This document shows, one piece after another, positions 28,568 to 39,136 of a stretch of DNA of 64,000 bases. Source of the stretch: Trichomonas vaginalis G3 (lineage: Eukaryota > Parabasalia > Trichomonadida > Trichomonadidae); NCBI RefSeq assembly GCF_026262505.1, contig NC_067204.1, positions 20,615,300-20,679,299 on the forward strand. Reading direction: 5' to 3'. A program made the position numbers and the translations under genes. Each line of letters starts with the position of its first letter. Position 1 is the stretch's first letter. A model generated the notes under the pieces. It had not been told where the DNA came from. It did no database searches and saw only the letters and a list, made by a program, of their open reading frames with translations.

Positions 28568-29028
28568 TTTGACTTATGGAGTTTAAAAAAAATTTGACTA
28601 ATAAAATCTGAGGTGGCAAAATTTCAAATTTAGAATGATAGGAATTCTTCAAAAATTATAGATTTATATTATGAAATTATTTTACGTTTTTTTATTAAAA
28701 ATTTTAACCTTCTGGAATAAGAATAAATTTACCATCAATTTTCAAACTCATATTTTGTCATTTTACATAGGCATTTTAAACTATTATGTCTATGCTGTTG
28801 CATTGCCATTGACAATGGAAACAGTTAAGAATGATTTTTGTGCAAAATTTGAAAAACATACCATCGACATACTTACATCAACTCTATGAGATGAAAGTCT
28901 ATTTAACTTATCATATTTCATAATTTAACGCATTTTAATTTATTCGGGAAATTTCTTTTTTCATTTATTTGATTGTTTCATATGATTTTAGAACTTTTAT
29001 AAAACTGATCTTAACTGAGTTAAGTCAG
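28568..29028. other. Left flank of the Gly-rich array
   Basis: No convincing gene; a 72-codon frame at 28671 is hydrophobic and AT-driven, and I do not call it. Sequence similarity to the array spacers begins only near 29029 (GCCATTTTTTACAATGATGACTCAG), which marks the left border of the array. Confidence 0.5.
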
Positions 29029-29040
29029 CCATTTTTTACA

Positions 29041-29070
29041 ATGATGACTCAGATTAACTACTTTGACTAA
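29041..29070 (+). promoter_or_regulatory. Nine-codon upstream ORF overlapping the Gly-rich start (TAATG)
   Basis: ATGATGACTCAG begins a short frame (MMTQINYFD) whose TAA stop shares its last A with the ATG of the main frame (TAATG). This geometry fits termination-re-initiation, or it may be leader sequence not in the mRNA. The same uORF precedes every unit that follows a type A spacer. In units that follow a type B spacer, the transposon separates the uORF start from the gene. Confidence 0.45.
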
Positions 29071-30218
29071 TGATATCCTACTATTTAGAAAATAATCCGT
29101 CAAGTAAAGGTAAGGTTAGCATCGATGAGGTCACACAGACATATAAATTCGATTATCCGTGTGAATCATATTCTGATTGCACCGAGTATGTCATCCATTT
29201 ATCACCCGGCCTATACAAATTTGAGTTATTTGGTGCCTCAGGCGGTGCCTGCACAAACAGAACCTCATTATTCATGAATTCAGATGGTAATTGCACGCAC
29301 CGCGAAGCTGCCTTCCTTTATGGCGGAAATGCTGTTTGCCGTCAGATTGTTAACCGTGGTGGTGCTGGCGGTTACATATCAGGCATTATAAAAATCCTCC
29401 ACAAAATAACCGCTTTTGCCACTATCGGCGGAAAAGGAATCCATACTTGTACCCGAGCTTCAGCAAATCAAGACTCCGATTACTACCCATCAAACATGGT
29501 GAAAGGCGGATATGGAGGTGGAGGATGGGCTGCAAATTGGTACTGGCAACCAGGAAATAATGGAGCAGGGAGCGGAGGTGGCCAAACCGCCGTCATGTTT
29601 TTGCAGAATGATCTTTGGCATCGTGTAATTGTGAGCGGCGGTGGTGGCGGTTCTGACAACTGTCCTGCTCATCAGACTGAATTTATGGGAGCTGATGATG
29701 GTTCCGGCGGTGCTGGTGGTGGTTTTACAGCTCAAGGGTTTTGGATTAATGGTGAATTAAAATCGAGTCATGTAGCAAATTCCACCTACGGCTTCAGTTT
29801 CGGTTCTGGTGAATCTGCTCAAAAAGACGGCTCTAAGAATCAATGGGGAGTTAAACGAGGTGAAATGGAAAGCGACAGACCAGGATCAGGTAGCGGATGG
29901 TTTGGTGGATTCGCTGGACACCATGGTGATGGTGGTTCTGGCGGTGGAAGTTCGTGGGTGCTGTCGAAAAATGCAGTCATTCCTCCCGGAGAAATCCAAG
30001 CATATGACAGTTTTTATAATCCAATTGGAAAACATCCATATGCATTCCTTAACCACGAGTACACATTTAGTGACATTAAATCGTATCCCGGAATCCGGGA
30101 AGGCCATGGTCGCTTAATTATCACAATTCTCGACAACGTTAAACTTCAAACACAAAACATCCAATGTTTGCACGATTTTAACTTTATGCTTCTTTATATC
30201 ATTCTTATTGAGAAATAA
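29070..30218 (+). CDS. Gly-rich protein, array unit 1 (intact, 382 aa)
   Basis: This is the reference copy. Residues about 48-300 form a glycine-rich domain of the ALK/LTK type (Pfam Gly_rich-like): KFELFGASGG at 51-60, GGAGGYISG at 97-105, ATIGGKG at 117-123, GGYGGGGW at 146-153, RVIVSGGGGG at 185-194 and GGAGGGFTAQG at 213-223. Such domains fold as glycine-helix bundles in receptor ectodomains and are abundant in trichomonad surface-type proteins. Eight cysteines (31, 37, 61, 75, 90, 127, 198, 366) and sequons N63RT, N74CT and N237ST hint at an extracytoplasmic protein. However, no N-terminal signal peptide is seen from this ATG, and only a short hydrophobic stretch (FMLLYIILI, about 372-380) lies at the C-terminus. 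The TAA stop has the TAAA context. No function is assigned beyond the domain. Confidence 0.88.
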   Translation: MISYYLENNPSSKGKVSIDEVTQTYKFDYPCESYSDCTEYVIHLSPGLYKFELFGASGGACTNRTSLFMNSDGNCTHREAAFLYGGNAVCRQIVNRGGAGGYISGIIKILHKITAFATIGGKGIHTCTRASANQDSDYYPSNMVKGGYGGGGWAANWYWQPGNNGAGSGGGQTAVMFLQNDLWHRVIVSGGGGGSDNCPAHQTEFMGADDGSGGAGGGFTAQGFWINGELKSSHVANSTYGFSFGSGESAQKDGSKNQWGVKRGEMESDRPGSGSGWFGGFAGHHGDGGSGGGSSWVLSKNAVIPPGEIQAYDSFYNPIGKHPYAFLNHEYTFSDIKSYPGIREGHGRLIITILDNVKLQTQNIQCLHDFNFMLLYIILIEK

Positions 30219-30496
30219 AACCTATGTGTCTTTATGTGTAATGATGACCATAGTGAATAGAATAATGAATAATTTATGGAATAATAATATAGAATCACAT
30301 GTTCGTTTACAATATGCTAAAAACAATATGAGGATTGAAGATTGTGAAACTAGCTAGTGCAAAACTTATAATTGAAAATCTAAAAAAATTAGATTAGGCA
30401 AATCAAAATTGACTAATGTATAAATCATGACATTTTTAAATTGAGTTTGATCTGCCATTTTTTTACAATGATGACTCAGATTAACTACTTTGACTA

Positions 30497-31637
30497 ATGA
30501 TATCCTACTATTTAGAAAATAATCCGTCAAGTAAAGGTAAGGTTAGCATCGATGAGGTCACACAGACATATAAATTCGATTATCCGTGTGAATCATATTC
30601 TGATTGCACCGAGTATGTCATCCATTTATCACCCGGCCTATACAAATTTGAGTTATTTGGTGCCTCAGGCGGTGCCTGCACAAACAGAACCTCATTATTC
30701 ATGAATTCAGATGGTAATTGCACGCACCGCGAAGCTGCCTTCCTTTATGGCGGAAATGCTGTTTGCCGTCAGATTGTTAACCGTGGTGGTGCTGGCGGTT
30801 ACATATCAGGCATTATAAAAATCCTCCACAAAATAACCGCTTTTGCCACTATCGGCGGAAAAGGAATCCATACTTGTACCCGAGCTTCAGCAAATCAAGA
30901 CTCCGATTACTACCCATCAAACATGGTGAAAGGCGGATATGGAGGTGGAGGATGGGCTGCAAATTGGTACTGGCAACCAGGAAATAATGGAGCAGGGAGC
31001 GGAGGTGGCCAAACCGCCGTCATGTTTTGCAGAATGATCTTTGGCATCGTGTAATTGTGAGCGGCGGTGGTGGCGGTTCTGACAACTGTCCTGCTCATCA
31101 GACTGAATTTATGGAGCTGATGATGGTTCCGGCGGTGCTGGTGGTGGTTTTACAGCTCAAGGGTTTTGGATTAATGGTGAATTAAAATCGAGTCATGTAG
31201 CAAATTCCACCTACGGCTTCAGTTTCGGTTCTGGTGAATCTGCTCAAAAAGACGGCTCTAAGAATCAATGGGGAGTTAAACGAGGTGAAATGGAAAGCGA
31301 CAGACCAGGATCAGGTAGCGGATGGTTTGGTGGATTCGCTGGACACCATGGTGATGGTGGTTCTGGCGGTGGAAGTTCGTGGGTGCTGTCGAAAAATGCA
31401 GTCATTCCTCCCGGAGAAATCCAAGCATATGACAGTTTTTATAATCCAATTGGAAAACATCCATATGCATTCCTTAACCACGAGTACACATTTAGTGACA
31501 TTAAATCGTATCCCGGAATCCGGGAAGGCCATGGTCGCTTAATTATCACAATTCTCGACAACGTTAAACTTCAAACACAAAACATCCAATGTTTGCACGA
31601 TTTTAACTTTATGCTTCTTTATATCATTCTTATTTAG
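30497..31637 (+). pseudogene. Gly-rich array unit 2, two single-base losses
   Basis: Open for 185 codons. One T is missing in the T-run near 31026 and one G near 31113, so the rest of the domain is out of frame. The 3' end also differs from all other units (TATTTAGATGAAATAAAACC instead of TATTGAGAAATAAAACC). Both indels are in short homopolymers and may be assembly error. Type A spacer follows. Confidence 0.6.
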
Positions 31638-31924
31638 ATGAAATAAAACCTATGTGTCTTTATGTGTAATGATGACCATAGTGAATAGAATAATGAATAA
31701 TTTATGGAATAATAATATAGAATCACATGTTCGTTTACAATATGCTAAAAACAATATGAGGATTGAAGATTGTGAAACTAGCTAGTGCAAAACTTATAAT
31801 TGAAAATCTAAAAAAATTAGATTAGGCAAATCAAAATTGACTAATGTATAAATCATGACATTTTTAAATTGAGTTTGATCTGCCATTTTTTTACAATGAT
31901 GACTCAGATTAACTACTTTGACTA

Positions 31925-33073
31925 ATGATATCCTACTATTTAGAAAATAATCCGTCAAGTAAAGGTAAGGTTAGCATCGATGAGGTCACACAGACATATA
32001 AATTCGATTATCCGTGTGAATCATATTCTGATTGCACCGAGTATGTCATCCATTTATCACCCGGCCTATACAAATTTGAGTTATTTGGTGCCTCAGGCGG
32101 TGCCTGCACAAACAGAACCTCATTATTCATGAATTCAGATGGTAATTGCACGCACCGCGAAGCTGCCTTCCTTTATGGCGGAAATGCTGTTTGCCGTCAG
32201 ATTGTTAACCGTGGTGGTGCTGGCGGTTACATATCAGGCATTATAAAAATCCTCCACAAAATAACCGCTTTTGCCACTATCGGCGGAAAAGGAATCCATA
32301 CTTGTACCCGAGCTTCAGCAAATCAAGACTCCGATTACTACCCATCAAACATGGTGAAAGGCGGATATGGAGGTGGAGGATGGGCTGCAAATTGGTACTG
32401 GCAACCAGGAAATAATGGAGCAGGGAGCGGAGGTGGCCAAACCGCCGTCATGTTTTTGCAGAATGATCTTTGGCATCGTGTAATTGTGAGCGGCGGTGGT
32501 GGCGGTTCTGACAACTGTCCTGCTCATCAGACTGAATTTATGGGAGCTGATGATGGTTCCGGCGGTGCTGGTGGTGGTTTTACAGCTCAAGGGTTTTGGA
32601 TTAATGGTGAATTAAAATCGAGTCATGTAGCAAATTCCACCTACGGCTTCAGTTTCGGTTCTGGTGAATCTGCTCAAAAAGACGGCTCTAAGAATCAATG
32701 GGGAGTTAAACGAGGTGAAATGGAAAGCGACAGACCAGGATCAGGTAGCGGATGGTTTGGTGGATTCGCTGGACACCATGGTGATGGTGGTTCTGGCGGT
32801 GGAAGTTCGTGGGTGCTGTCGAAAAATGCAGTCATTCCTCCCGGAGAAATCCAAGCATATGACAGTTTTTATAATCCAATTGGAAAACATCCATATGCAT
32901 TCCTTAACCACGAGTACACATTTAGTGACATTAAATCGTATCCCGGAATCCGGGAAGGCCATGGTCGCTTAATTATCACAATTCTCGACAACGTTAAACT
33001 TCAAACACAAAACATCCAATGTTTGCACGATTTTAACTTTATGCTTCTTTATATCATTCTTATTGAAAAATAA
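31925..33073 (+). CDS. Gly-rich protein, array unit 3 (intact, 382 aa)
   Basis: Predicted protein identical to unit 1. The end of the gene reads GAAAAATAAAGCC, the type B variant, and the long spacer with both transposons follows. The upstream spacer is type A, so it keeps the uORF. Confidence 0.87.
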   Translation: MISYYLENNPSSKGKVSIDEVTQTYKFDYPCESYSDCTEYVIHLSPGLYKFELFGASGGACTNRTSLFMNSDGNCTHREAAFLYGGNAVCRQIVNRGGAGGYISGIIKILHKITAFATIGGKGIHTCTRASANQDSDYYPSNMVKGGYGGGGWAANWYWQPGNNGAGSGGGQTAVMFLQNDLWHRVIVSGGGGGSDNCPAHQTEFMGADDGSGGAGGGFTAQGFWINGELKSSHVANSTYGFSFGSGESAQKDGSKNQWGVKRGEMESDRPGSGSGWFGGFAGHHGDGGSGGGSSWVLSKNAVIPPGEIQAYDSFYNPIGKHPYAFLNHEYTFSDIKSYPGIREGHGRLIITILDNVKLQTQNIQCLHDFNFMLLYIILIEK

Positions 33074-33530
33074 AGCCAATCTAAAGAATCTGATTCAATT
33101 AATTTTTTTTTATCCAAATAATCATCAAAATCGCAAATTCGCAACAATATTTATGATGGCATTTATTCCATCTAGAATCCCTTTATGAAATGAGTTCAAA
33201 AAAATCGGATTTTCTAAATAACCTTTTTACTGGGATTTAATAAACACAACTGAATAGCAATAACAATGCGTTTTTATTCGTAACGATGGTCTTAGCTGAA
33301 AGAAAAAAGAATTTTGAATAATTTTTGAAACAACAATATAAAATCACCTGCTCGTTTACGATATGCTAAAAACAATATAAGGATTGTTGTACAATCTATT
33401 GCAAAACTTATGTTTGATAATCTAAAAATAAAAAAATAGATTGGGCAAATCAAAATTAACTAATGCATAAATCATGACATTTTTAAATTGAGTTTGATCT
33501 GCCATTTTTTACAATGACGACTTCGATTAA
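33074..33530. other. Proximal part of type B spacer
   Basis: About 450 bp between the stop and the transposon. The last ~250 bases align with the type A spacer with many substitutions (for example CACCTGCTCGTTTACGATATGC versus CACATGTTCGTTTACAATATGC in part). The first ~200 bases have no type A counterpart. So the two spacer types are old diverged relatives, whereas the genes beside them are almost identical. The same segment recurs after units 4, 5, 11 and 15. Confidence 0.75.
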
Positions 33531-36400
33531 GGGTCCACTGTAAAAATTGAAAGTCTCTCAAAATTGAGAGGTGATTTGCAAATAATCGTTATCGTCATTT
33601 TTCGAAAATCCACTTTTCCTAGTGTTCTGATTAATATTATGTGAATACAACAATGAAGCATATGTTTCAATAAGATGGTAATATATTCTATCACTTCAAA
33701 TCTCATAAAAATTGCAAAATCAGTGAGTTTTATAAGAACATGATTTTTTCGAATTTTTTCGCTTTTGGATGCGTGTTTTGAAAAATAGATATTTTCGAAT
33801 TTTAATTTTATCTTAAGTATAAGTTTTATATTAGGAATTTTTTGACCTATTTCCAATCATTAATTCCAATGTTTTTCAAGGAATTTAATTGAGAGGAAAT
33901 TAGGAATTTCGCTTTAATGCCATTACAAACTAATATTATGATGCATAATATATATATTTATTGAGGCTAATGCCGGGATATCTTGCATTTAAAAAAAATT
34001 CAAAGAATTGACAATTGGATAGCACAAATTTAATTCCCTGGACAAAGTATTATTGCTTATATATTCAAAACATTATCCTTAGTTTAGATATGTTGGCCAA
34101 AAATTTGGTAAAAAAGGGGGTTGGCGTCCTAAGGCGTCCTGATGTAAATTTCTCAAAATTGTGATATTTACATCACATTTTTGAGAGGTTTATGGGCGTC
34201 CTAAGGGAAAATTGAATAGCTAGGGCGTCCCGAATTTTCATTCTAAGATTTAAATATATTATATACTTAAGTATAATACAAGCAATATAAAAATTAAATT
34301 TTTATTATGTTAACTTATAAGAAATTTTTTTGAATTATCGTTGATTTATTGTAATCTTTCCAGGCTATACTTTTGAAATCAACTTTACCTGTCATACGCA
34401 TTAATGTAGTAGATGTCCAGGTGTAGCTATTATATCCCAGCAACATTGGTATTTTATCATTGTAAGATATCAAAATGAAGCGTTTTTTCAGATATAATTT
34501 TTCGTAAATTTTTCAAAAATAAGATGGTAAAAAAGCCTCGACTTGCTCGAAAAATAACAATTTTTTTACTTGTAAAAATAACCCTTTTACAGCATGGGCA
34601 GCTATTCAATCACGATTTCTTTTTCTAAAAGTATATTTTTCAAAAAAAATTAAGATCAAATTCGACAATTTCTTGATGAAAGCAAAAATATTACACATAC
34701 TTCTAGATGCATGGGATAAAATATGCAATTATTCAATCAATTCGCATGATTTGAAAAAAAATCTAAATTTGAAAAGGTGACCAAACTATTTTTTGAAAGT
34801 CCGCCATAACTTTAAGGTACTATTTCAGCGTGTACAATGAATACAAAAATTCTAAGAGTGCCACATAAAATAGTACTTTAGACTTGAGTTAATGCTACCA
34901 AGCAAATGTTAAAAAGATGACTTTAGTGTTTTGATAATCAAAGATTAAAATCATTATTGTCTAAATCAATAATCATAACGACAGAAGTTAATGTTTTTTC
35001 ATAAGTGCTTTAAATCCACTTTTAAAAGTATACCTCAAAAATCAAAATATCAAAAAAAATTGGCCGATAGGTTTGGCTTTAATTTTTGTCTGCTTTTATG
35101 ATTTGATATGGATGTTATAATTTTTAAAAGTTGAGCCAAATTCACCAATAGATTTTTGAGATTTGCAAATACTCAATAATTTTCAGCGTGTTATCTTTTA
35201 TTAAAAGAACTATTTGGTTTCAGTATCATATAAATTGATATTTACTTTCTATTTGAACCTTCATTTAGCTAATGATTTAATAATACAGATTTCATCTAGT
35301 CCTTATAAGAGAATTTTGAATTTGTTATAATAAAAAACAAACAGATATAGCTTACACTTCTAATAACATGCTATTAATTTTCTTAAAATTAAAAAAAAAT
35401 ATCAACTTTTAAAAACAGAAACTTAACATCCTTAGGTCAATGGATTTTGATGTGAGATACATTTAATCTGTTTTTCTTTTTTTATTTTAAATAATTGAAT
35501 ATTTATAGTTGTTATGGGTCTTACATCATGTAAAACGAATTTTCTTAAAGTAAATTTACTTTTTCTTCAATCTTTCTTACATATTTATTAAAAAAAAATT
35601 ATCCAAAAAAAGATGTTTTAGAATGAAAAAAAAATAGAAAAATCTTCATTTATAGTCTTTCTTGAATGTATACGTTTTGATTTTTTTCTTTTTTAAAAAA
35701 TTCAATTTCTAGAAAAATCGAGAAAAAATCATTTTCTTCTATTTTTTAGGACGCCATACCCATTGAAATCTCCTCTCAGGACGCCATAAACTATTCAATT
35801 ATGGTGTAAACTTCTCAAAAATTGAATAGTTTACATCAGGACGCCTTAGGACGCCAACCCTTTACGCGCCCAAAAATTTTCGTGTTATTTTTTGTGTTTA
35901 AGCATAAATTATGTATTTACTTATGAAAAATAAGCATTTTATTCATTATCATAAAGATATACCATAACAATTGATAAATTTTTTTTTAAAAAAAATTGTG
36001 TATTTTAGTGGGTATTATTCTGGATAATGCCAATTTTTACAAGATTTAATATTAACCATATCAATAGCTGACTCAATGTAAAAATTTAGATATTATTTTT
36101 TCATTAATCAAACTTTGATAAATTTTAGTATAATGAACGATTTTGTTTCGTGTATGATACAGAAATAAAAAGCTTAATTAATATCATTTTGCATTTTTTA
36201 AAGGATGTTAGAGTACATCTACATTAAAAAATCAGATTTGAACTGCGATACTGCATCAAATTGATGCATATCCGATAAGGATCTCAAAAGAGTAAAGTTA
36301 ATTTTTTTGTGTTTTTTTAAGTTTTGGGCCTTAGTAAAACACCATCTCGAGCAATATTTTTGGGACGACGATAGACCTTATTTGGCCTTACAGTGGACCC
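33531..36400. mobile_element. TTAA-flanked DNA transposon (MITE-like), copy 1, interrupted by a second element
   Basis: Ends GGGTCCACTGTAA and TTACAGTGGACCC form a 13-bp terminal inverted repeat; TTAA flanks both sides (33527-33530 and 36401-36404). Type A spacers show the empty site (GATTAACTAC). Without the nested insertion it is about 1.1 kb. A 109-codon minus-strand frame inside resembles no transposase and I regard it as chance. TTAA targets are typical of piggyBac and Kolobok superfamilies; which one applies cannot be told from this. Confidence 0.75.
34107..35870. mobile_element. MULE-like non-autonomous element nested in the TTAA element
   Basis: This 1764-bp insertion is present only here. 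It is flanked by a 9-bp duplication CAAAAATTT (34098-34106 and 35871-35879); the other four copies have that site once. The terminal inverted repeats share GGTTGGCGTCCTAAGGCGTC and further bases to about 30. Just inside are hairpins (GATGTAAAT...ATTTACATC on the left, GTGTAAAC...GTTTACATC on the right) and extra GGCGTCC/GGACGCC words. The centre is AT-rich with no frame above 60 codons. The 9-bp duplication and long termini fit Mutator-like elements, known in trichomonads. Confidence 0.75.
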
Positions 36401-36416
36401 TTAACTACTTTGACTA

Positions 36417-37565
36417 ATGATATCCTACTATTTAGAAAATAATCCGTCAAGTAAAGGTAAGGTTAGCATCGATGAGGTCACACAGACATATAAATTCGAT
36501 TATCCGTGTGAATCATATTCTGATTGCACCGAGTATGTCATCCATTTATCACCCGGCCTATACAAATTTGAGTTATTTGGTGCCTCAGGCGGTGCCTGCA
36601 CAAACAGAACCTCATTATTCATGAATTCAGATGGTAATTGCACGCACCGCGAAGCTGCCTTCCTTTATGGCGGAAATGCTGTTTGCCGTCAGATTGTTAA
36701 CCGTGGTGGTGCTGGCGGTTACATATCAGGCATTATAAAAATCCTCCACAAAATAACCGCTTTTGCCACTATCGGCGGAAAAGGAATCCATACTTGTACC
36801 CGAGCTTCAGCAAATCAAGACTCCGATTACTACCCATCAAACATGGTGAAAGGCGGATATGGAGGTGGAGGATGGGCTGCAAATTGGTACTGGCAACCAG
36901 GAAATAATGGAGCAGGGAGCGGAGGTGGCCAAACCGCCGTCATGTTTTTGCAGAATGATCTTTGGCATCGTGTAATTGTGAGCGGCGGTGGTGGCGGTTC
37001 TGACAACTGTCCTGCTCATCAGACTGAATTTATGGGAGCTGATGATGGTTCCGGCGGTGCTGGTGGTGGTTTTACAGCTCAAGGGTTTTGGATTAATGGT
37101 GAATTAAAATCGAGTCATGTAGCAAATTCCACCTACGGCTTCAGTTTCGGTTCTGGTGAATCTGCTCAAAAAGACGGCTCTAAGAATCAATGGGGAGTTA
37201 AACGAGGTGAAATGGAAAGCGACAGACCAGGATCAGGTAGCGGATGGTTTGGTGGATTCGCTGGACACCATGGTGATGGTGGTTCTGGCGGTGGAAGTTC
37301 GTGGGTGCTGTCGAAAAATGCAGTCATTCCTCCCGGAGAAATCCAAGCATATGACAGTTTTTATAATCCAATTGGAAAACATCCATATGCATTCCTTAAC
37401 CACGAGTACACATTTAGTGACATTAAATCGTATCCCGGAATCCGGGAAGGCCATGGTCGCTTAATTATCACAATTCTCGACAACGTTAAACTTCAAACAC
37501 AAAACATCCAATGTTTGCACGATTTTAACTTTATGCTTCTTTATATCATTCTTATTGAAAAATAA
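36417..37565 (+). CDS. Gly-rich protein, array unit 4 (intact, 382 aa)
   Basis: Full frame identical in protein to unit 1. It is the first unit whose upstream DNA is the right end of the TTAA element (CAGTGGACCCTTAACTACTTTGACTAATG in part), so it lacks the nine-codon uORF. Type B end and spacer. Confidence 0.87.
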   Translation: MISYYLENNPSSKGKVSIDEVTQTYKFDYPCESYSDCTEYVIHLSPGLYKFELFGASGGACTNRTSLFMNSDGNCTHREAAFLYGGNAVCRQIVNRGGAGGYISGIIKILHKITAFATIGGKGIHTCTRASANQDSDYYPSNMVKGGYGGGGWAANWYWQPGNNGAGSGGGQTAVMFLQNDLWHRVIVSGGGGGSDNCPAHQTEFMGADDGSGGAGGGFTAQGFWINGELKSSHVANSTYGFSFGSGESAQKDGSKNQWGVKRGEMESDRPGSGSGWFGGFAGHHGDGGSGGGSSWVLSKNAVIPPGEIQAYDSFYNPIGKHPYAFLNHEYTFSDIKSYPGIREGHGRLIITILDNVKLQTQNIQCLHDFNFMLLYIILIEK

Positions 37566-38022
37566 AGCCAATCTAAAGAATCTGATTCAATTAATTTTTT
37601 TTTATCCAAATAATCATCAAAATCGCAAATTCGCAACAATATTTATGATGGCATTTATTCCATCTAGAATCCCTTTATGAAATGAGTTCAAAAAAATCTG
37701 GATTTTCTAAATAACCTTTTTACTGGGATTTAATAAACACAACTGAATAGCAATAACAATGCGTTTTTATTCGTAACGATGGTCTTAGCTGAAAGAAAAA
37801 GAATTTTGAATAATTTTTGAAACAACAATATAAAATCACCTGCTCGTTTACGATATGCTAAAAACAATATAAGGATTGTTGTACAATCTATTGCAAAACT
37901 TATGTTTGATAATCTAAAAATAAAAAAATAGATTGGGCAAATCAAAATTAACTAATGCATAAATCATGACATTTTTAAATTGAGTTTGATCTGCCATTTT
38001 TTACAATGACGACTTCGATTAA

Positions 38023-39120
38023 GGGTCCACTGTAAAAATTGAAAGTCTCTCAAAATTGAGAGGTGATTTGCAAATAATCGTTATCGTCATTTTTCGAAAA
38101 TCCACTTTTCCTAGTGTTCTGATTAATATTATGTGAATACAACAATGAAGCATATGTTTCAATAAGATGGTAATATATTCTATCACTTCAAATCTCATAA
38201 AAATTGCAAAATCAGTGAGTTTTATAAGAACATGATTTTTTCGAATTTTTTCGCTTTTGGATGCGTGTTTTGAAAAAATAGATATTTTCGAATTTTAATT
38301 TTATCTTAAGTATAAGTTTTATATTAGGAATTTTTTGACCTATTTCCAATCATTAATTCCAATGTTTTTCAAGGAATTTAATTGAGAGGAAATTAGGAAT
38401 TTCGCTTTAATGCCATTACAAACTAATATTATGATGCATAATATATATATTTATTGAGGCTAATGCCGGGATATCTTGCATTTAAAAAAAATTCAAAGAA
38501 TTGACAATTGGATAGCACAAATTTAATTCCCTGGACAAAGTATTATTGCTTATATATTCAAAACATTATCCTTAGTTTAGATATGTTGGCCAAAAATTTT
38601 CGTGTTATTTTTTGTGTTTAAGCATAAATTATGTATTTACTTATGAAAAATAAGCATTTTATTCATTATCATAAAGATATACCATAACAATTGATAAATT
38701 TTTTTTTAAAAAAAATTGTGTATTTTAGTGGGTATTATTCTGGATAATGCCAATTTTTACAAGATTTAATATTAACCATATCAATAGCTGACTCAATGTA
38801 AAAATTTAGATATTATTTTTTCATTAATCAAACTTTGATAAATTTTAGTATAATGAACGATTTTGTTTCGTGTATGATACAGAAATAAAAAGCTTAATTA
38901 ATATCATTTTGCATTTTTTAAAGGATGTTAGAGTACATCTACATTAAAAAATCAGATTTGAACTGCGATACTGCATCAAATTGATGCATATCCGATAAGG
39001 ATCTCAAAAGAGTAAAGTTAATTTTTTTGTGTTTTTTTAAGTTTTGGGCCTTAGTAAAACACCATCTCGAGCAATATTTTTGGGACGACGATAGACCTTA
39101 TTTGGCCTTACAGTGGACCC
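38023..39120. mobile_element. TTAA-flanked DNA transposon, copy 2 (uninterrupted, 1098 bp)
   Basis: Same ends and same insertion site as copy 1, without the nested element. TTAA at 38019-38022 and 39121-39124. It serves as the empty-site reference for the MULE-like insertion (GGCCAAAAATTTTCGTG near 38589-38605). Confidence 0.78.
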
Positions 39121-39136
39121 TTAACTACTTTGACTA

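Noticed and set aside
28671-28889. 72-codon gene left of the array
   Set aside because: Hydrophobic, AT-driven frame with no likeness to any family; the context gives no support.
29886-30107. Minus-strand and alternate-frame ORFs recurring in every Gly-rich unit (73, 81 and 102 codons)
   Set aside because: They overlap the Gly-rich gene and recur only because the DNA does. Their sequences are explained by reading glycine codons in other frames.
33527-33856. 109-codon minus-strand frame in each TTAA element as a transposase
   Set aside because: Composition is AT-driven, it starts in the terminal repeat, shows no catalytic motif, and is far too short; conservation simply follows from duplication of the spacer.
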